Of a stretch of 40,376 bases of DNA, positions 28,777 to 36,933 are shown in pieces; position 1 is the stretch's first letter, and each line of letters begins with the position of its first letter. Under the pieces are notes generated by a model. It had not been told where the DNA came from. It was given only the letters and a program-made list of their open reading frames with translations, and made no database searches. The translations under genes were made by a program, and so were the position numbers. Source of the DNA: an uncultured Pelagibacteraceae bacterium (lineage in GTDB: Bacteria; Pseudomonadota; Alphaproteobacteria; Pelagibacterales; Pelagibacteraceae); assembly GCA_902576815.1 (NCBI GenBank), contig CACGWQ010000011.1, forward strand, positions 1 through 40,376, in the 5' to 3' direction.

Positions 28777-29652
28777 TTATTTATTAACTTTTTCACACAA
28801 AACTCCACAAACACCCAACGTAACTTTATTAGGATGATCTTCAAATACTTCCAAAATTCTTAAATTAAAATCTGATAAATTTTTTTTAGTATAAGAAAAA
28901 TACTTACTACCCTTGTGATGAAAAAATTTAAGTATAGAATTATTATATTCTTTAAAAGGCTCTATAAGCATAACATATTTATTGCTTACCCTAACCATCT
29001 CTGTAATAACCTTATCTTTTATATCATCCATCTGTTCTAAAGCTAAAATTGAGTAAACAAAATCAAATTCTTGGTTATTGAAATTTAATTTTGTTGCATT
29101 ACATTTTTCAAAAGATATTTTTCCTGGTTTATTATTTTTTAATGGCAATGGCCAGCCAAAAAAGAAATTTTCATCTAAAATACTATTTTTAAGTTTTATA
29201 GAATTTTCTACACCTTTTAATGATATATCAATACCTGTAAAATTAATTTCCTCAAAATAAGATGAAAATAAACATAAGTTTATGCCATTTCCACTCCCAA
29301 TTTCTAAAACTTTAGAGGGACTTGTCTTTTCTAAACATCTAAATAAATAATACTGCCATATTCTTTGAGTTAGACCGCCAGAAGCAATAAACATATTATT
29401 TTCGTATGAAAATAATTGTGATAATTGTGTTGTTTTTTCTCTATTAAACCAAAATTTAAAATCATTTATATCACTCTGCCATGCATCATCATATATCTTT
29501 TCTCTTATTTCAGGACTAATTTTTTTGTTAAAACTTTTAAGATAAAACTTAAATTTTCTATAAAAAATATTTATATATTTAAGATAAATTGATAACCTTT
29601 TATCTTCTTTAAAATTATAATAAGTAATAATCTTTTTTACATCATCGTCCAT
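28777..29652 (-). CDS. class I SAM-dependent methyltransferase
   Basis: 291 residues with a Rossmann methyltransferase core: motif I VLEIGSGNG (115-123), an acidic end of strand 2 (INFTGIDIS), the motif FDFVYSILALEQM and VRVSNKYVMLIEPF. The N-terminal 100 residues are helical and Lys/Tyr-rich. It resembles the Methyltransf_11 type; the substrate cannot be told. It overlaps the thyX stop by one base, so it is probably co-transcribed with it, yet its composition and lack of a pathway link suggest an accessory gene inserted after thyX. Confidence 0.82.
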   Translation of the reverse strand: MDDDVKKIITYYNFKEDKRLSIYLKYINIFYRKFKFYLKSFNKKISPEIREKIYDDAWQSDINDFKFWFNREKTTQLSQLFSYENNMFIASGGLTQRIWQYYLFRCLEKTSPSKVLEIGSGNGINLCLFSSYFEEINFTGIDISLKGVENSIKLKNSILDENFFFGWPLPLKNNKPGKISFEKCNATKLNFNNQEFDFVYSILALEQMDDIKDKVITEMVRVSNKYVMLIEPFKEYNNSILKFFHHKGSKYFSYTKKNLSDFNLRILEVFEDHPNKVTLGVCGVLCEKVNK

Positions 29653-30599
29653 TATAAAAGTTTATCCTCTTGGCCCAAGGTAGTCATTAATTCATTCCAC
29701 TCTCTTTTACTTAAGCCAGATTTCTCGTAGTCAACATTTTTTCCTCTGATTAAATTTTTAACTATTTTCAATCCCTTCGAAGATATTTCGGTTGATCCTA
29801 CCCTATAGTCCAAAAAGGCGTCGTAAGTGATTGGTACCCATCTTTTCAAAGTATCTAACATTATATCTGCATAAACCCTTATTTCATATTGAGCATGACT
29901 ATCAGCTCTAAGCCTTAAAAAATTCATTAAGTTTAATAAATCTGTTTTCCAATACCACTGAGTGTAGGTATTTAGTGTTAAATTCATTCTTGCAAGTTCT
30001 CTTGCTAAACCTTTTTTATTTTCATCTATAGTTGAACCATCAAATCTTTCATTAAGCATGGTTTCATAATTTTCATATGTTCTCTCGGCATCATTTTTTA
30101 AAAGTTTTAAAACTTCTGATGCTTGCTCTCCTTTTAAAATATCACCTCTACCCTGACGATTACTAGTTGATTGTGCGGCTAAATTTTTTTGTGATGGAAG
30201 ATAAAATTCTTTATCTAAGATTGAATACCTTGCTGAGTATTCATTTACATTTGCAGTCCTATGCCTGATCCATTGTCTTGCAATAAATATTGGTAATTTT
30301 ATATGATATTTTATTTCACACATCTCAAAAGGCGTGCTATGCCAGTGTCTCATTAAATATTTAATAAGACCTTGATCTGTAGAAACCTGTTTAGTGCCTT
30401 TTCCATAAGAAACTCTTGCTGATTGAACTATAGAAGTATCATTTCCCATATAATCAACCACTCTCACAAATCCATGGTCTAAAGCCGGTATAGCCTCATA
30501 AAGAATATTTTCTAGTTCTGGCGCTGTTACTCTCTTTGTTTGATTTTGTTGAGATTGTTGATTTTTTATATCTTGTTTTTGATGAGTTGTTAGTTTCAT
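29652..30599 (-). CDS. thyX: flavin-dependent thymidylate synthase
   Basis: 315 residues. Makes dTMP from dUMP using FAD, NADPH and methylene-tetrahydrofolate. The defining ThyX motif [15 protein letters not shown] is present (112-126), with [20 protein letters not shown] before it and the C-terminal [16 protein letters not shown] Gln-rich N-terminal tail of about 25 residues precedes the core. It is divergent from ssrA. Confidence 0.96.
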   Translation of the reverse strand: MKLTTHQKQDIKNQQSQQNQTKRVTAPELENILYEAIPALDHGFVRVVDYMGNDTSIVQSARVSYGKGTKQVSTDQGLIKYLMRHWHSTPFEMCEIKYHIKLPIFIARQWIRHRTANVNEYSARYSILDKEFYLPSQKNLAAQSTSNRQGRGDILKGEQASEVLKLLKNDAERTYENYETMLNERFDGSTIDENKKGLARELARMNLTLNTYTQWYWKTDLLNLMNFLRLRADSHAQYEIRVYADIMLDTLKRWVPITYDAFLDYRVGSTEISSKGLKIVKNLIRGKNVDYEKSGLSKREWNELMTTLGQEDKLL

Positions 30600-30609
30600 G
30601 ATTAAATTA

Positions 30610-30637
30610 TTGAATCTCTTAAATTTGGTTTTATATT
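30610..30637 (+). promoter_or_regulatory. probable ssrA promoter
   Basis: TTGAAT (30610-30615) and TATATT (30632-30637), 16 bases apart, resemble a sigma-70 promoter. A start near 30644 would coincide with the first stable hairpin of the tmRNA precursor. Confidence 0.5.
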
Positions 30638-30643
30638 AATTTC

Positions 30644-30899
30644 GTTGGATTTCCAACTATGACGATAAATGAATTTCGTAATAACCATTACGGACGTGGG
30701 GGCAGTACCCACCACCTCCACCATTTTCAACTTATGGGGGTGAATTAGGATCGACGGGTGACTAAAAGTTATTCTTTCGTTCGGTATTGTTCCGCCGTAA
30801 AGGGCTAATTTATAAATGCTAACGAAAGTTACGCACTTGCAGCTTAATTAATTCATTAATTAAGTTACGGGGTTTGGGGCACCTGGCAACAGAACGCCC
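30644..30899 (+). ncRNA. ssrA: circularly permuted two-piece tmRNA
   Basis: Rescues stalled ribosomes together with SmpB. The order is permuted. First comes the acceptor piece (5' end uncertain) with T-arm GTGGG / CCCAC around loop GGCAGTA, ending CACCTCC plus ACCA at 30723. A 12-base intervening segment (30724-30735) follows, then the coding piece, starting GGGGGTG (30736-30742). The two ends form a complete 7-bp acceptor stem with one G-U pair. A helix between the pieces is supported by GTTATT (30768-30773) and AATAAC (30680-30685). Downstream are the tag frame, a perfect 10-bp hairpin (30842-30863) holding the tag stop, and a closing GGGGC / GCCCC stem (30875-30899). A leading hairpin GTTGG / CCAAC (30644-30657) may be in the precursor. 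Permutation is typical of Alphaproteobacteria. Confidence 0.95.
30817..30846 (+). other. tmRNA proteolysis-tag reading frame (ANESYALAA)
   Basis: Nine codons GCT to GCT followed by TAA encode ANESYALAA; with the alanine carried by tmRNA the added tag is A-ANESYALAA. The ALAA end is the usual signal for ClpXP and the SspB/ClpA system, and the pattern matches the E. coli tag ANDENYALAA. Confidence 0.93.
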
Positions 30900-30906
30900 C
30901 TATAAA
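30886..30906 (+). repeat. direct repeat copy 1 (ssrA 3' end)
   Basis: The last 14 bases of the ssrA coding piece plus 7 following bases. It matches 32257-32277 ungapped at 17 of 21 positions, including the identical GC-rich word AACGCCCCT, which is rare in this AT-rich DNA. It may be one end of an insertion. Confidence 0.5.
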
Positions 30907-31031
30907 AAAAATAATCAATACAACTCAATAGTTTTTTTATAATAAAAATAAAAAAAAGAACTTTACGAAATCAATGAGTAACAAGAATGTGGTCAGTACA
31001 ATCAGATATAATTAAACAACATAAGTAAAGA

Positions 31032-31154
31032 GTAAATTACACAATTAACAAACATACAATTGATAGATTTAAAGTCGTCGTTGATAAAGATATGAATAAA
31101 ATGTCTAATATAGTTGAAAACCTAATTAGACGATATGTGGAAAGTAGAGTTTAA
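31032..31154 (+). pseudogene. possible ribbon-helix-helix protein remnant
   Basis: An open frame without a standard upstream start that reads KHTIDRFKVVVDKDM and then KMSNIVENLIRRYVES before TAA. The last part has the pattern of the second and third helices of MetJ/Arc/CopG-type DNA-binding proteins. The only in-frame ATGs (31092 and 31101) would give 20 or fewer residues. An ATG at 30974 opens a 13-codon frame out of phase with it, so a broken gene is plausible. Weakly supported. The rest of 30901-31161 is AT-rich and shows nothing else I recognise. Confidence 0.3.
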
Positions 31155-31161
31155 TACAATA

Positions 31162-31944
31162 TTATCTTTTATTATAAAATTCTAATAGAAGTTTATTATA
31201 TTTTCCTAATACAGGATCAACCAACCAAAAAAGATGTTGGTTATTTTTTTTATCATTAATATACTTCCATTTTCTTTCAAAATGATCTTTCAAAAATTTA
31301 GCATTTGCTGCTCTACCATCACTAACAATAATAGTCCCAGGTGTATAAAAATATTCAAATTTTAAAATATCACAAACCATTGGCATCATATCTTTATGCC
31401 TTGTACTTATACCATTTATATCTTTTTTTACTTTAAATTGATCAGGTCCATCTAAATATATAAAATCAGGATTACATAATGGTAATTTTCTATATTGAGT
31501 ACAAATTCTATTTTGAAATGTTGTCATTTCAACATCAGACAAAACATAATGAACTTTAATAGGATTTTTAATTTTTAAATATTTGTTAAAGTATAAAATT
31601 CTTCTTTTAGTAATATTTAAATATTTTTTATTATTCTCTAAAATAAACAATTCAAAGGGATTATTTCTTCTTAATTTTTTAACTTCATTAAAAAACTTTT
31701 TTGCCAGTTCACTTAATACCAAATTAAAAACAACACTTGACCAACCTGAACCAAATTCAAGTATTGTTGTTCTTTTATTAATAAATACGTATTGATATAA
31801 ATTATAAAGATCACTTAATCTTGGAATATAAGTTTTGTCACTAGCAAATCTTTTTTTTTTATTTTCAGTTACTAATAAATCTAAACCTTTTTTTATAAAA
31901 AAGTTTTCAATAAACTTTTGATTTTTATCTGCTGATATTTTCAC
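31162..31944 (-). CDS. Rossmann-fold methyltransferase-like protein
   Basis: 260 residues with a SAM-methyltransferase-like core: TILEFGSGWSS (60-70, motif I), FELFILENNKKYLN (acidic strand-2 end), YVLSDVEM, PDFIYLDGPDQF (159-170) and GTIIVSDGRAANAKFLKDHF. The pattern resembles families found near surface-glycan or secondary-metabolite genes, but I cannot name the substrate, and catalytic activity is not certain. The start is GTG. It is flanked by the ribbon-helix-helix remnant and a small HTH-like gene, in the segment bounded by the ssrA 3' repeat. Codon use is extremely AT-rich, as in the other accessory genes. Confidence 0.75.
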   Translation of the reverse strand: MKISADKNQKFIENFFIKKGLDLLVTENKKKRFASDKTYIPRLSDLYNLYQYVFINKRTTILEFGSGWSSVVFNLVLSELAKKFFNEVKKLRRNNPFELFILENNKKYLNITKRRILYFNKYLKIKNPIKVHYVLSDVEMTTFQNRICTQYRKLPLCNPDFIYLDGPDQFKVKKDINGISTRHKDMMPMVCDILKFEYFYTPGTIIVSDGRAANAKFLKDHFERKWKYINDKKNNQHLFWLVDPVLGKYNKLLLEFYNKR

Positions 31945-31985
31945 CTACTAATTATTTACCATAAAAATCCAAAAAAAATAAACAA

Positions 31986-32204
31986 TTAAATATCAGAGAT
32001 AATAGGTTGAAGTTCTACATTACAGATATTATGTCTAATAATCTCTTCATTTGGTGGAATGGCACTTTCTCTTTTTAAGATATTAAAAACCCAAGATTGA
32101 GGAAATTTCTTACGAGTTGCCTTTGTTACCTTTTCAGAAATACTTTTATAAGAATTTCCTTTCTTTCTTAATATCTTCATCATTGAATTGTTCATGAACT
32201 TCAC
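31986..32204 (-). CDS. small HTH-like DNA-binding protein
   Basis: 72 residues, basic, with a helix-turn-helix-like arrangement: SYKSISEKVTKATRKKF, then SWVFNILKRESAIPPNEEI, resembling the HTH part of Xre or transposon-type regulators. The GTG at 32204 is preceded by AAAGGA at a short spacing, one of the better ribosome binding sites in this window; ATGs at 32195, 32183 and 32180 are alternatives. It lies next to the right copy of the ssrA-end repeat. It could regulate, or once have served, the small insertion. No family is firmly recognised. Confidence 0.5.
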   Translation of the reverse strand: MKFMNNSMMKILRKKGNSYKSISEKVTKATRKKFPQSWVFNILKRESAIPPNEEIIRHNICNVELQPIISDI

Positions 32205-32256
32205 AAGTTCCTTTCCAAAAACCTATATTTTATGATATAAACTCATTTCGGTCGGA

Positions 32257-32277
32257 CAAGATAACGCCCCTAATATA
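32257..32277 (+). repeat. direct repeat copy 2 of the ssrA 3' end
   Basis: Diverged copy of 30886-30906 (17 of 21 identical, AACGCCCCT exact). Here no GGGGC arm precedes it, so it is not part of a tmRNA. It ends nine bases before the tRNA-Leu 3' end. With copy 1 it brackets about 1.36 kb. Confidence 0.5.
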
Positions 32278-32286
32278 TTATTTTTT

Positions 32287-32372
32287 TGGTGCGGTCAGAG
32301 AGAATCGAACTCTCATGGGCTAAGCCCACACGGCCCTCAACCGTGCCTGTCTACCAGTTTCAGCATGACCGC
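32287..32372 (-). tRNA. tRNA-Leu (anticodon GAG), CCA encoded
   Basis: 86 bases including an encoded CCA. The acceptor stem is GCGGTCA / TGACCGC with discriminator A. The anticodon arm CACGG-TTGAGGG-CCGTG gives anticodon GAG (32336-32338), reading CUU and CUC. A long variable arm (TGGGCT-TAGCCCA) marks a class II tRNA, and the T-arm is GAGAG-TTCGATT-CTCTC. Upstream TTGAAA and TTTAAT, 15 bases apart (32386-32412), may be the promoter, overlapping the nadA upstream region. Confidence 0.96.
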
Positions 32373-32428
32373 AATAATGCGGCACATTAAATGAATGACA
32401 ATTCTATTTCAAGTTGATAAGTTTTTTT

Positions 32429-33418
32429 ATGGAATTTACAAATGAAATAAAAAAAGCAACAAGCTCAATTTATGACAAGGTTTCAAAAAAGATTCCTGAA
32501 ATTGAATGGGCCACACATGCGCCATACATTTATAAAATAAATAAGTTAAAACAGGAGAAGAATGCAGTAATTCTTGCTCACAATTATCAAACACCAGAAA
32601 TTTATCATGGAATTGCAGATTTTTCATCAGACTCTTTAGCCCTAGCTATAGAGGCAGCAAAAACAAAAGCAGATATAATAGTAATGTGTGGAGTTCATTT
32701 TATGGCTGAAACAGCAAAATTAATGAGTCCTGAAAAAAAAGTTTTATTACCAGATATGATGGCAGGTTGTTCACTTTCTTCATCTATAACAGGGGAAGAT
32801 GTTAGAAATCTAAAAAAAAAATATCCTGGTATTCCGGTAGTCTCATATGTAAATACATCAGCTGACGTTAAAGCTGAAACTGATATTTGTTGCACGTCTG
32901 CAAATGCTGTAAAAATTGTAGAATCATTACGCGTTAAAAAAGTAATATTTTTACCTGATGATTTTTTAGCTAAATATGTGGCATCACAAACTGATATAGA
33001 AATTATTTCTTGGAAAGGAACTTGTGAAGTTCATGAACAATTCAATGATGAAGAAATTAATGATATTAGAAAGGCCAATCCAGGCATAAAGATAATAGCC
33101 CATCCTGAATGTCCTCCTGATGTAATACAAGCATCTGATTTTGCAGGTTCTACAAGTGGAATGATTAAATACGTAAGAGATAATCAACCAGAAAAAGTCA
33201 TGATGGTAACAGAATGTTCGATGAGTGATAATGTTCAAATTGATAATCCAAATGTTGAATTTATTAGACCGTGTAATCTTTGTCCTCACATGAAAAGAAT
33301 AACTTTACCAAAAATATTAAATTGTTTAGAAAATGAAACTAACGAATTAATAATGGACATAGAGACAATTGAAAAGGCAAGAAAATCTGTCGAGAGAATG
33401 ACTGAAATAGGCAGATAA
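32429..33418 (+). CDS. nadA: quinolinate synthase
   Basis: About 329 residues. This [4Fe-4S] enzyme condenses iminoaspartate with dihydroxyacetone phosphate to give quinolinate in de novo NAD synthesis. Family segments are VILAHNYQTPEIYHG, then VMCGVHFMAETAKL (first cluster Cys), MAGCSLSS, YVNTSADVKAETDICCTSANA, the region WKGTCEVHEQF and IRPCNLCPHMKRI (last cluster Cys). I prefer the ATG at 32429; the frame also has a TTG at 32414. nadC follows after five bases. nadB is not in the window. Confidence 0.95.
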   Translation: MEFTNEIKKATSSIYDKVSKKIPEIEWATHAPYIYKINKLKQEKNAVILAHNYQTPEIYHGIADFSSDSLALAIEAAKTKADIIVMCGVHFMAETAKLMSPEKKVLLPDMMAGCSLSSSITGEDVRNLKKKYPGIPVVSYVNTSADVKAETDICCTSANAVKIVESLRVKKVIFLPDDFLAKYVASQTDIEIISWKGTCEVHEQFNDEEINDIRKANPGIKIIAHPECPPDVIQASDFAGSTSGMIKYVRDNQPEKVMMVTECSMSDNVQIDNPNVEFIRPCNLCPHMKRITLPKILNCLENETNELIMDIETIEKARKSVERMTEIGR

Positions 33419-33423
33419 AATCT

Positions 33424-34260
33424 GTGTCTAAAATTCAATTAAGTAAAAATTTTATAAAATCTGCTTGTAAGTTAGCCTTGAATGAAGATTTATATCCATC
33501 AGGTGATATTACTTCAGAACTAATTAATAAAAATATCCAAAAAAAAGTTAAAATGATTAGTAACCAAAATGGTATTTTAGGTGGCATAGAATTTGCTAAA
33601 GAGACTTTCAAATTAATTGACAAAAAAATAAAGTTTAACAATAAAAAAAAAGATGGATCTCGAATTAAAAAGGGTGAGGTAGTTGCCACTATTAATGGTA
33701 ATCTAAAAAATATATTGATTGGTGAGCGAGTCGCCTTAAACTTTATTTGTCATATTTCTGGAATAGCAACGAAAACAAGTATGTTTGTAAAAAAGGCTGG
33801 AAAAAAAACTAAAATATGTTGTACGAGAAAAACAATCCCAAATCTTAGAGTAATACAAAAATACGCTGTTAAATTAGGTGGGGGTACAAATCACAGATTT
33901 AACCTGAGTGATGAATATTTAATAAAAGATAATCATTTAGGCTCTGAAAAAAAATTTGAAAATTTAATACAAAGAGCAATCAAAAAGAAGGGGAAGAAAA
34001 AAATTACAGTAGAGGTTGATAATATATCTCAGTTAAAAAGAATATTAGGCATGAAATTTGATAGAATATTATTAGATAATATGAATTCAAAAAATCTTAA
34101 AAAAGCAGTCAAAATGTCTAAGGGATTTTATGAGACTGAAGCATCTGGAGAAATAACATTAAAGAATGTTAATAGTGTTTCCTCTACAGGTGTGGATAGA
34201 ATTTCCGTAGGATCATTAACTCACTCATTGAATGCTTTAGACTTAAAATTGGAAATTTAG
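33424..34260 (+). CDS. nadC: quinolinate phosphoribosyltransferase (decarboxylating)
   Basis: 278 residues. Turns quinolinate and PRPP into nicotinate mononucleotide. Motifs are LNEDLYPSGDITSELI, the core ALNFICHISGIAT, TRKTIPNLRVIQKYAVKLGG, TNHRFNLSDEYLIKDNHL and DRISVGSLTHS. The start is GTG, five bases after nadA, so the pair is co-transcribed. It converges on ppdK. Confidence 0.95.
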   Translation: MSKIQLSKNFIKSACKLALNEDLYPSGDITSELINKNIQKKVKMISNQNGILGGIEFAKETFKLIDKKIKFNNKKKDGSRIKKGEVVATINGNLKNILIGERVALNFICHISGIATKTSMFVKKAGKKTKICCTRKTIPNLRVIQKYAVKLGGGTNHRFNLSDEYLIKDNHLGSEKKFENLIQRAIKKKGKKKITVEVDNISQLKRILGMKFDRILLDNMNSKNLKKAVKMSKGFYETEASGEITLKNVNSVSSTGVDRISVGSLTHSLNALDLKLEI

Positions 34261-34275
34261 AATTTAATTTTTATT

Positions 34276-36933
34276 TTATTTTTTTAATTGAGCTTGAGCA
34301 GCAGCAAGTCTAGCTACAGGAACTCTATAAGGTGAGCATGATACATAATCTAAGCCAACGCTTGCGCAGAAATCGATACTTTTTGGATCACCTCCGTGTT
34401 CACCACATATACCAAGTTTGATTTTTTTATTATTTTTTCTGCCTTTTTTTGTTGCAATTTTTATTAAATCCCCAACTCCATCGTCTATGGATACAAATGG
34501 ATCAATATCAAAAATTTTATTCTCAATATAATCATTTAAAAACTTACCACTATCATCTCTGCTAATTCCAAAAGTTGTTTGAGTTAAATCGTTTGTTCCA
34601 AAACTAAAAAATTCTGCGTGTTTAGATATATCATCAGCTTTTATTGCGGCTCGTGGAAGCTCAATCATTGTACCTACCAGAAAATTAAGTTTGATTTTAT
34701 TTTTCTTTTCAACTTCTTTTGCAACTCTAATTACCAAATCCTTCATTATTTTTATTTCTGCTTCAGTTGATACTAAAGGGATCATAATCTCTGGAATTAT
34801 AGATTTTATCTTAAGTTTTTTACATTCAACTAGTGCATCAAAAATGGCCTTGCATTGCATCTCATATATTTCTGGAAATGATATACCTAATCTACACCCT
34901 CTATGACCGAGCATTGGGTTTTGTTCATGAAGTTCGGTTATTCTACCTTCTAATTCAGAAGTTTTGACGTCTAAAGTGTTTGCTACATCGCTAATTTCTT
35001 TTTGATTTTTTGGTAAAAATTCATGCAGTGGTGGATCTAATAATCTAACTGTAACAGGAAGCCCATTCATTATTTTGAAAATTTCTATGAAATCTTTTTT
35101 TTGAAAAGGAAGCAGTTTCTTCAAAGCATTAGCTCTATCTTCATTTGATCTTGACAATATCATTTCTCTAACAGATAAAATTCTCTCCTCATCAAAAAAC
35201 ATATGCTCTGTTCTACAAAGACCTATCCCTTCAGCTCCAAATTCTCTTGCGATTTTAGTGTCTAAAGGTGTTTCAGAATTGGTTCTAATTTTTAATTTTC
35301 TAAATTTATCGGCCCAGCTCATAAGTTTAGAAAAATCTCCAGATATTTCTGGTTTAACAGTTTTGACCTCACCTTTTATAATTCTTCCACTTGAACCATC
35401 AATAGTAATTAGATCGCCTTCTTTAATTTCATAATTTTCAGTTTTAAAAATTTTTTTTTGGTAATCAATTTCTATTTCACTTGAGCCAGATACACAGGGT
35501 CTACCCATTCCTCTTGCAACTACTGCAGCATGACTAGTCATTCCTCCTCTTGCAGTAAGGATTCCTTTAGCCGCATGCATTCCATGGATATCTTCAGGCG
35601 ATGTTTCTACTCTAACTAAAATTGTACTTTGCATCATTCCATTTAATCTTTCAGCTTCATCAGATGTAAATACTACTTTTCCGCTAGCTGCTCCTGGGGA
35701 AGCCGGAAGACCTTTGGCTATTACATCTAAACTTGCTTTTTCATCTAAAGTTGGATGAAGTAAAGTATCTAATGAATTTGGCTGTACTCTTAGCACTGCC
35801 TCTTTTTTTGTTATAAGTTTTTCACTTTCCATGTCGACAGCAATTTTTACTGATGATTTTGCAGTTCTTTTTCCAGATCTTGTTTGCAACATCCACAACT
35901 TATTATTTTCGACTGTGAACTCTACATCCTGCATATCTTTATAATGTTTTTCTAGTTTAATAAGGATATTTTTTAGATTTTTGTAAACTTTAGGCATAGA
36001 CTCTTCCATTGAAAGAAGTGTTTCTTTTGCATCTTTTCTAGCTTTCTTAGTTATATGTTGGGGAGTCCTTGTTCCAGCAACAACATCTTCTCCTTGAGCA
36101 TTTATTAAATATTCGCCATAGATTTCATTCATTCCATTAGATGGATTACGTGTAAATACAACACCTGTTGCACAATCGTCACCCATATTACCAAAAACCA
36201 TGGACTGTACATTTACTGCCGTTCCCCATTCTGATGGGATATGATTTAATTTTCTATAAACCTTTGCTCTGTTACTTTCCCATGACAAGAAGACTGCGCT
36301 AATTGCACCTAGTAATTGTTCATTAATATTTTGAGGAAAATCCTTTTTGGTTTTTTCTTTTACAATATTTTTAAAGTCTTTAATCAATCCATCCCAATCA
36401 TTTTCATCCAAATCAGTGTCTAACAATACACCTTTTGTAAGTTTATAATTTTCAATTAGTTCTTCAAAATTGTAACTTTCAACACCCATAACAACATTTG
36501 CATACATTTGTATAAATCTTCTATAACTATCTTTTGCAAATCTTATATTTGATGTTTTATTTGCTAAAGCAATCACAGTTTTATCATTTAGTCCAAGATT
36601 TAAAATTGTGTCCATCATGCCTGGCATGGAAACCCTTGCACCAGATCTTACAGATAACAATAAAGGGTTTTTCAAATCTCCAAATTTTTTACCAGAATCT
36701 TTTTCAACGTTTTTTAACTCTCTATTTATTTCATTTATGATTTTAGGCTTTAATTTCTTTTTATTTTTATAAAATAAATCACAAACTTCAGTAGAAATTG
36801 TAAATCCTGGAGGAACAGGTAATCCCATCTTTCCCATTTCTGATAAATTTGCACCTTTACCCCCTAAAATATTTTTTGGGTTTTTTATTTTTTTTGTATC
36901 TTTGGATTTAAAATTAAAGACTAATTTATGCAT
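34276..36933 (-). CDS. ppdK: pyruvate, phosphate dikinase
   Basis: 885-residue enzyme interconverting pyruvate, ATP and Pi with PEP, AMP and PPi. In order: the ATP-grasp domain (GGKGANLSEMGKMGLPVPPG near 27; LLSVRSGARVSMPGMMDTIL), the swivelling phosphohistidine domain (LTARGGMTSHAAVVARGMGR, catalytic His) and the PEP-binding TIM barrel (GIGLCRTEHMFF; FSFGTNDLTQTTFGISRDD; LGICGEHGGDP). The length is standard for the bacterial PPi-type enzyme. It directly abuts the glyS stop with no gap. Its reversible, PPi-linked reaction can serve gluconeogenesis or save ATP in glycolysis; the direction here is unknown. Confidence 0.97.
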   Translation of the reverse strand: MHKLVFNFKSKDTKKIKNPKNILGGKGANLSEMGKMGLPVPPGFTISTEVCDLFYKNKKKLKPKIINEINRELKNVEKDSGKKFGDLKNPLLLSVRSGARVSMPGMMDTILNLGLNDKTVIALANKTSNIRFAKDSYRRFIQMYANVVMGVESYNFEELIENYKLTKGVLLDTDLDENDWDGLIKDFKNIVKEKTKKDFPQNINEQLLGAISAVFLSWESNRAKVYRKLNHIPSEWGTAVNVQSMVFGNMGDDCATGVVFTRNPSNGMNEIYGEYLINAQGEDVVAGTRTPQHITKKARKDAKETLLSMEESMPKVYKNLKNILIKLEKHYKDMQDVEFTVENNKLWMLQTRSGKRTAKSSVKIAVDMESEKLITKKEAVLRVQPNSLDTLLHPTLDEKASLDVIAKGLPASPGAASGKVVFTSDEAERLNGMMQSTILVRVETSPEDIHGMHAAKGILTARGGMTSHAAVVARGMGRPCVSGSSEIEIDYQKKIFKTENYEIKEGDLITIDGSSGRIIKGEVKTVKPEISGDFSKLMSWADKFRKLKIRTNSETPLDTKIAREFGAEGIGLCRTEHMFFDEERILSVREMILSRSNEDRANALKKLLPFQKKDFIEIFKIMNGLPVTVRLLDPPLHEFLPKNQKEISDVANTLDVKTSELEGRITELHEQNPMLGHRGCRLGISFPEIYEMQCKAIFDALVECKKLKIKSIIPEIMIPLVSTEAEIKIMKDLVIRVAKEVEKKNKIKLNFLVGTMIELPRAAIKADDISKHAEFFSFGTNDLTQTTFGISRDDSGKFLNDYIENKIFDIDPFVSIDDGVGDLIKIATKKGRKNNKKIKLGICGEHGGDPKSIDFCASVGLDYVSCSPYRVPVARLAAAQAQLKK

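Noticed and set aside
32984..33289. Minus-strand 101-codon open frame inside nadA
   Set aside because: Antisense to conserved nadA segments including the C-terminal cluster cysteines; no recognisable protein features.
36534..36740. Plus-strand open frame of 68 codons inside ppdK
   Set aside because: Shadow of the firmly identified ppdK reading frame.
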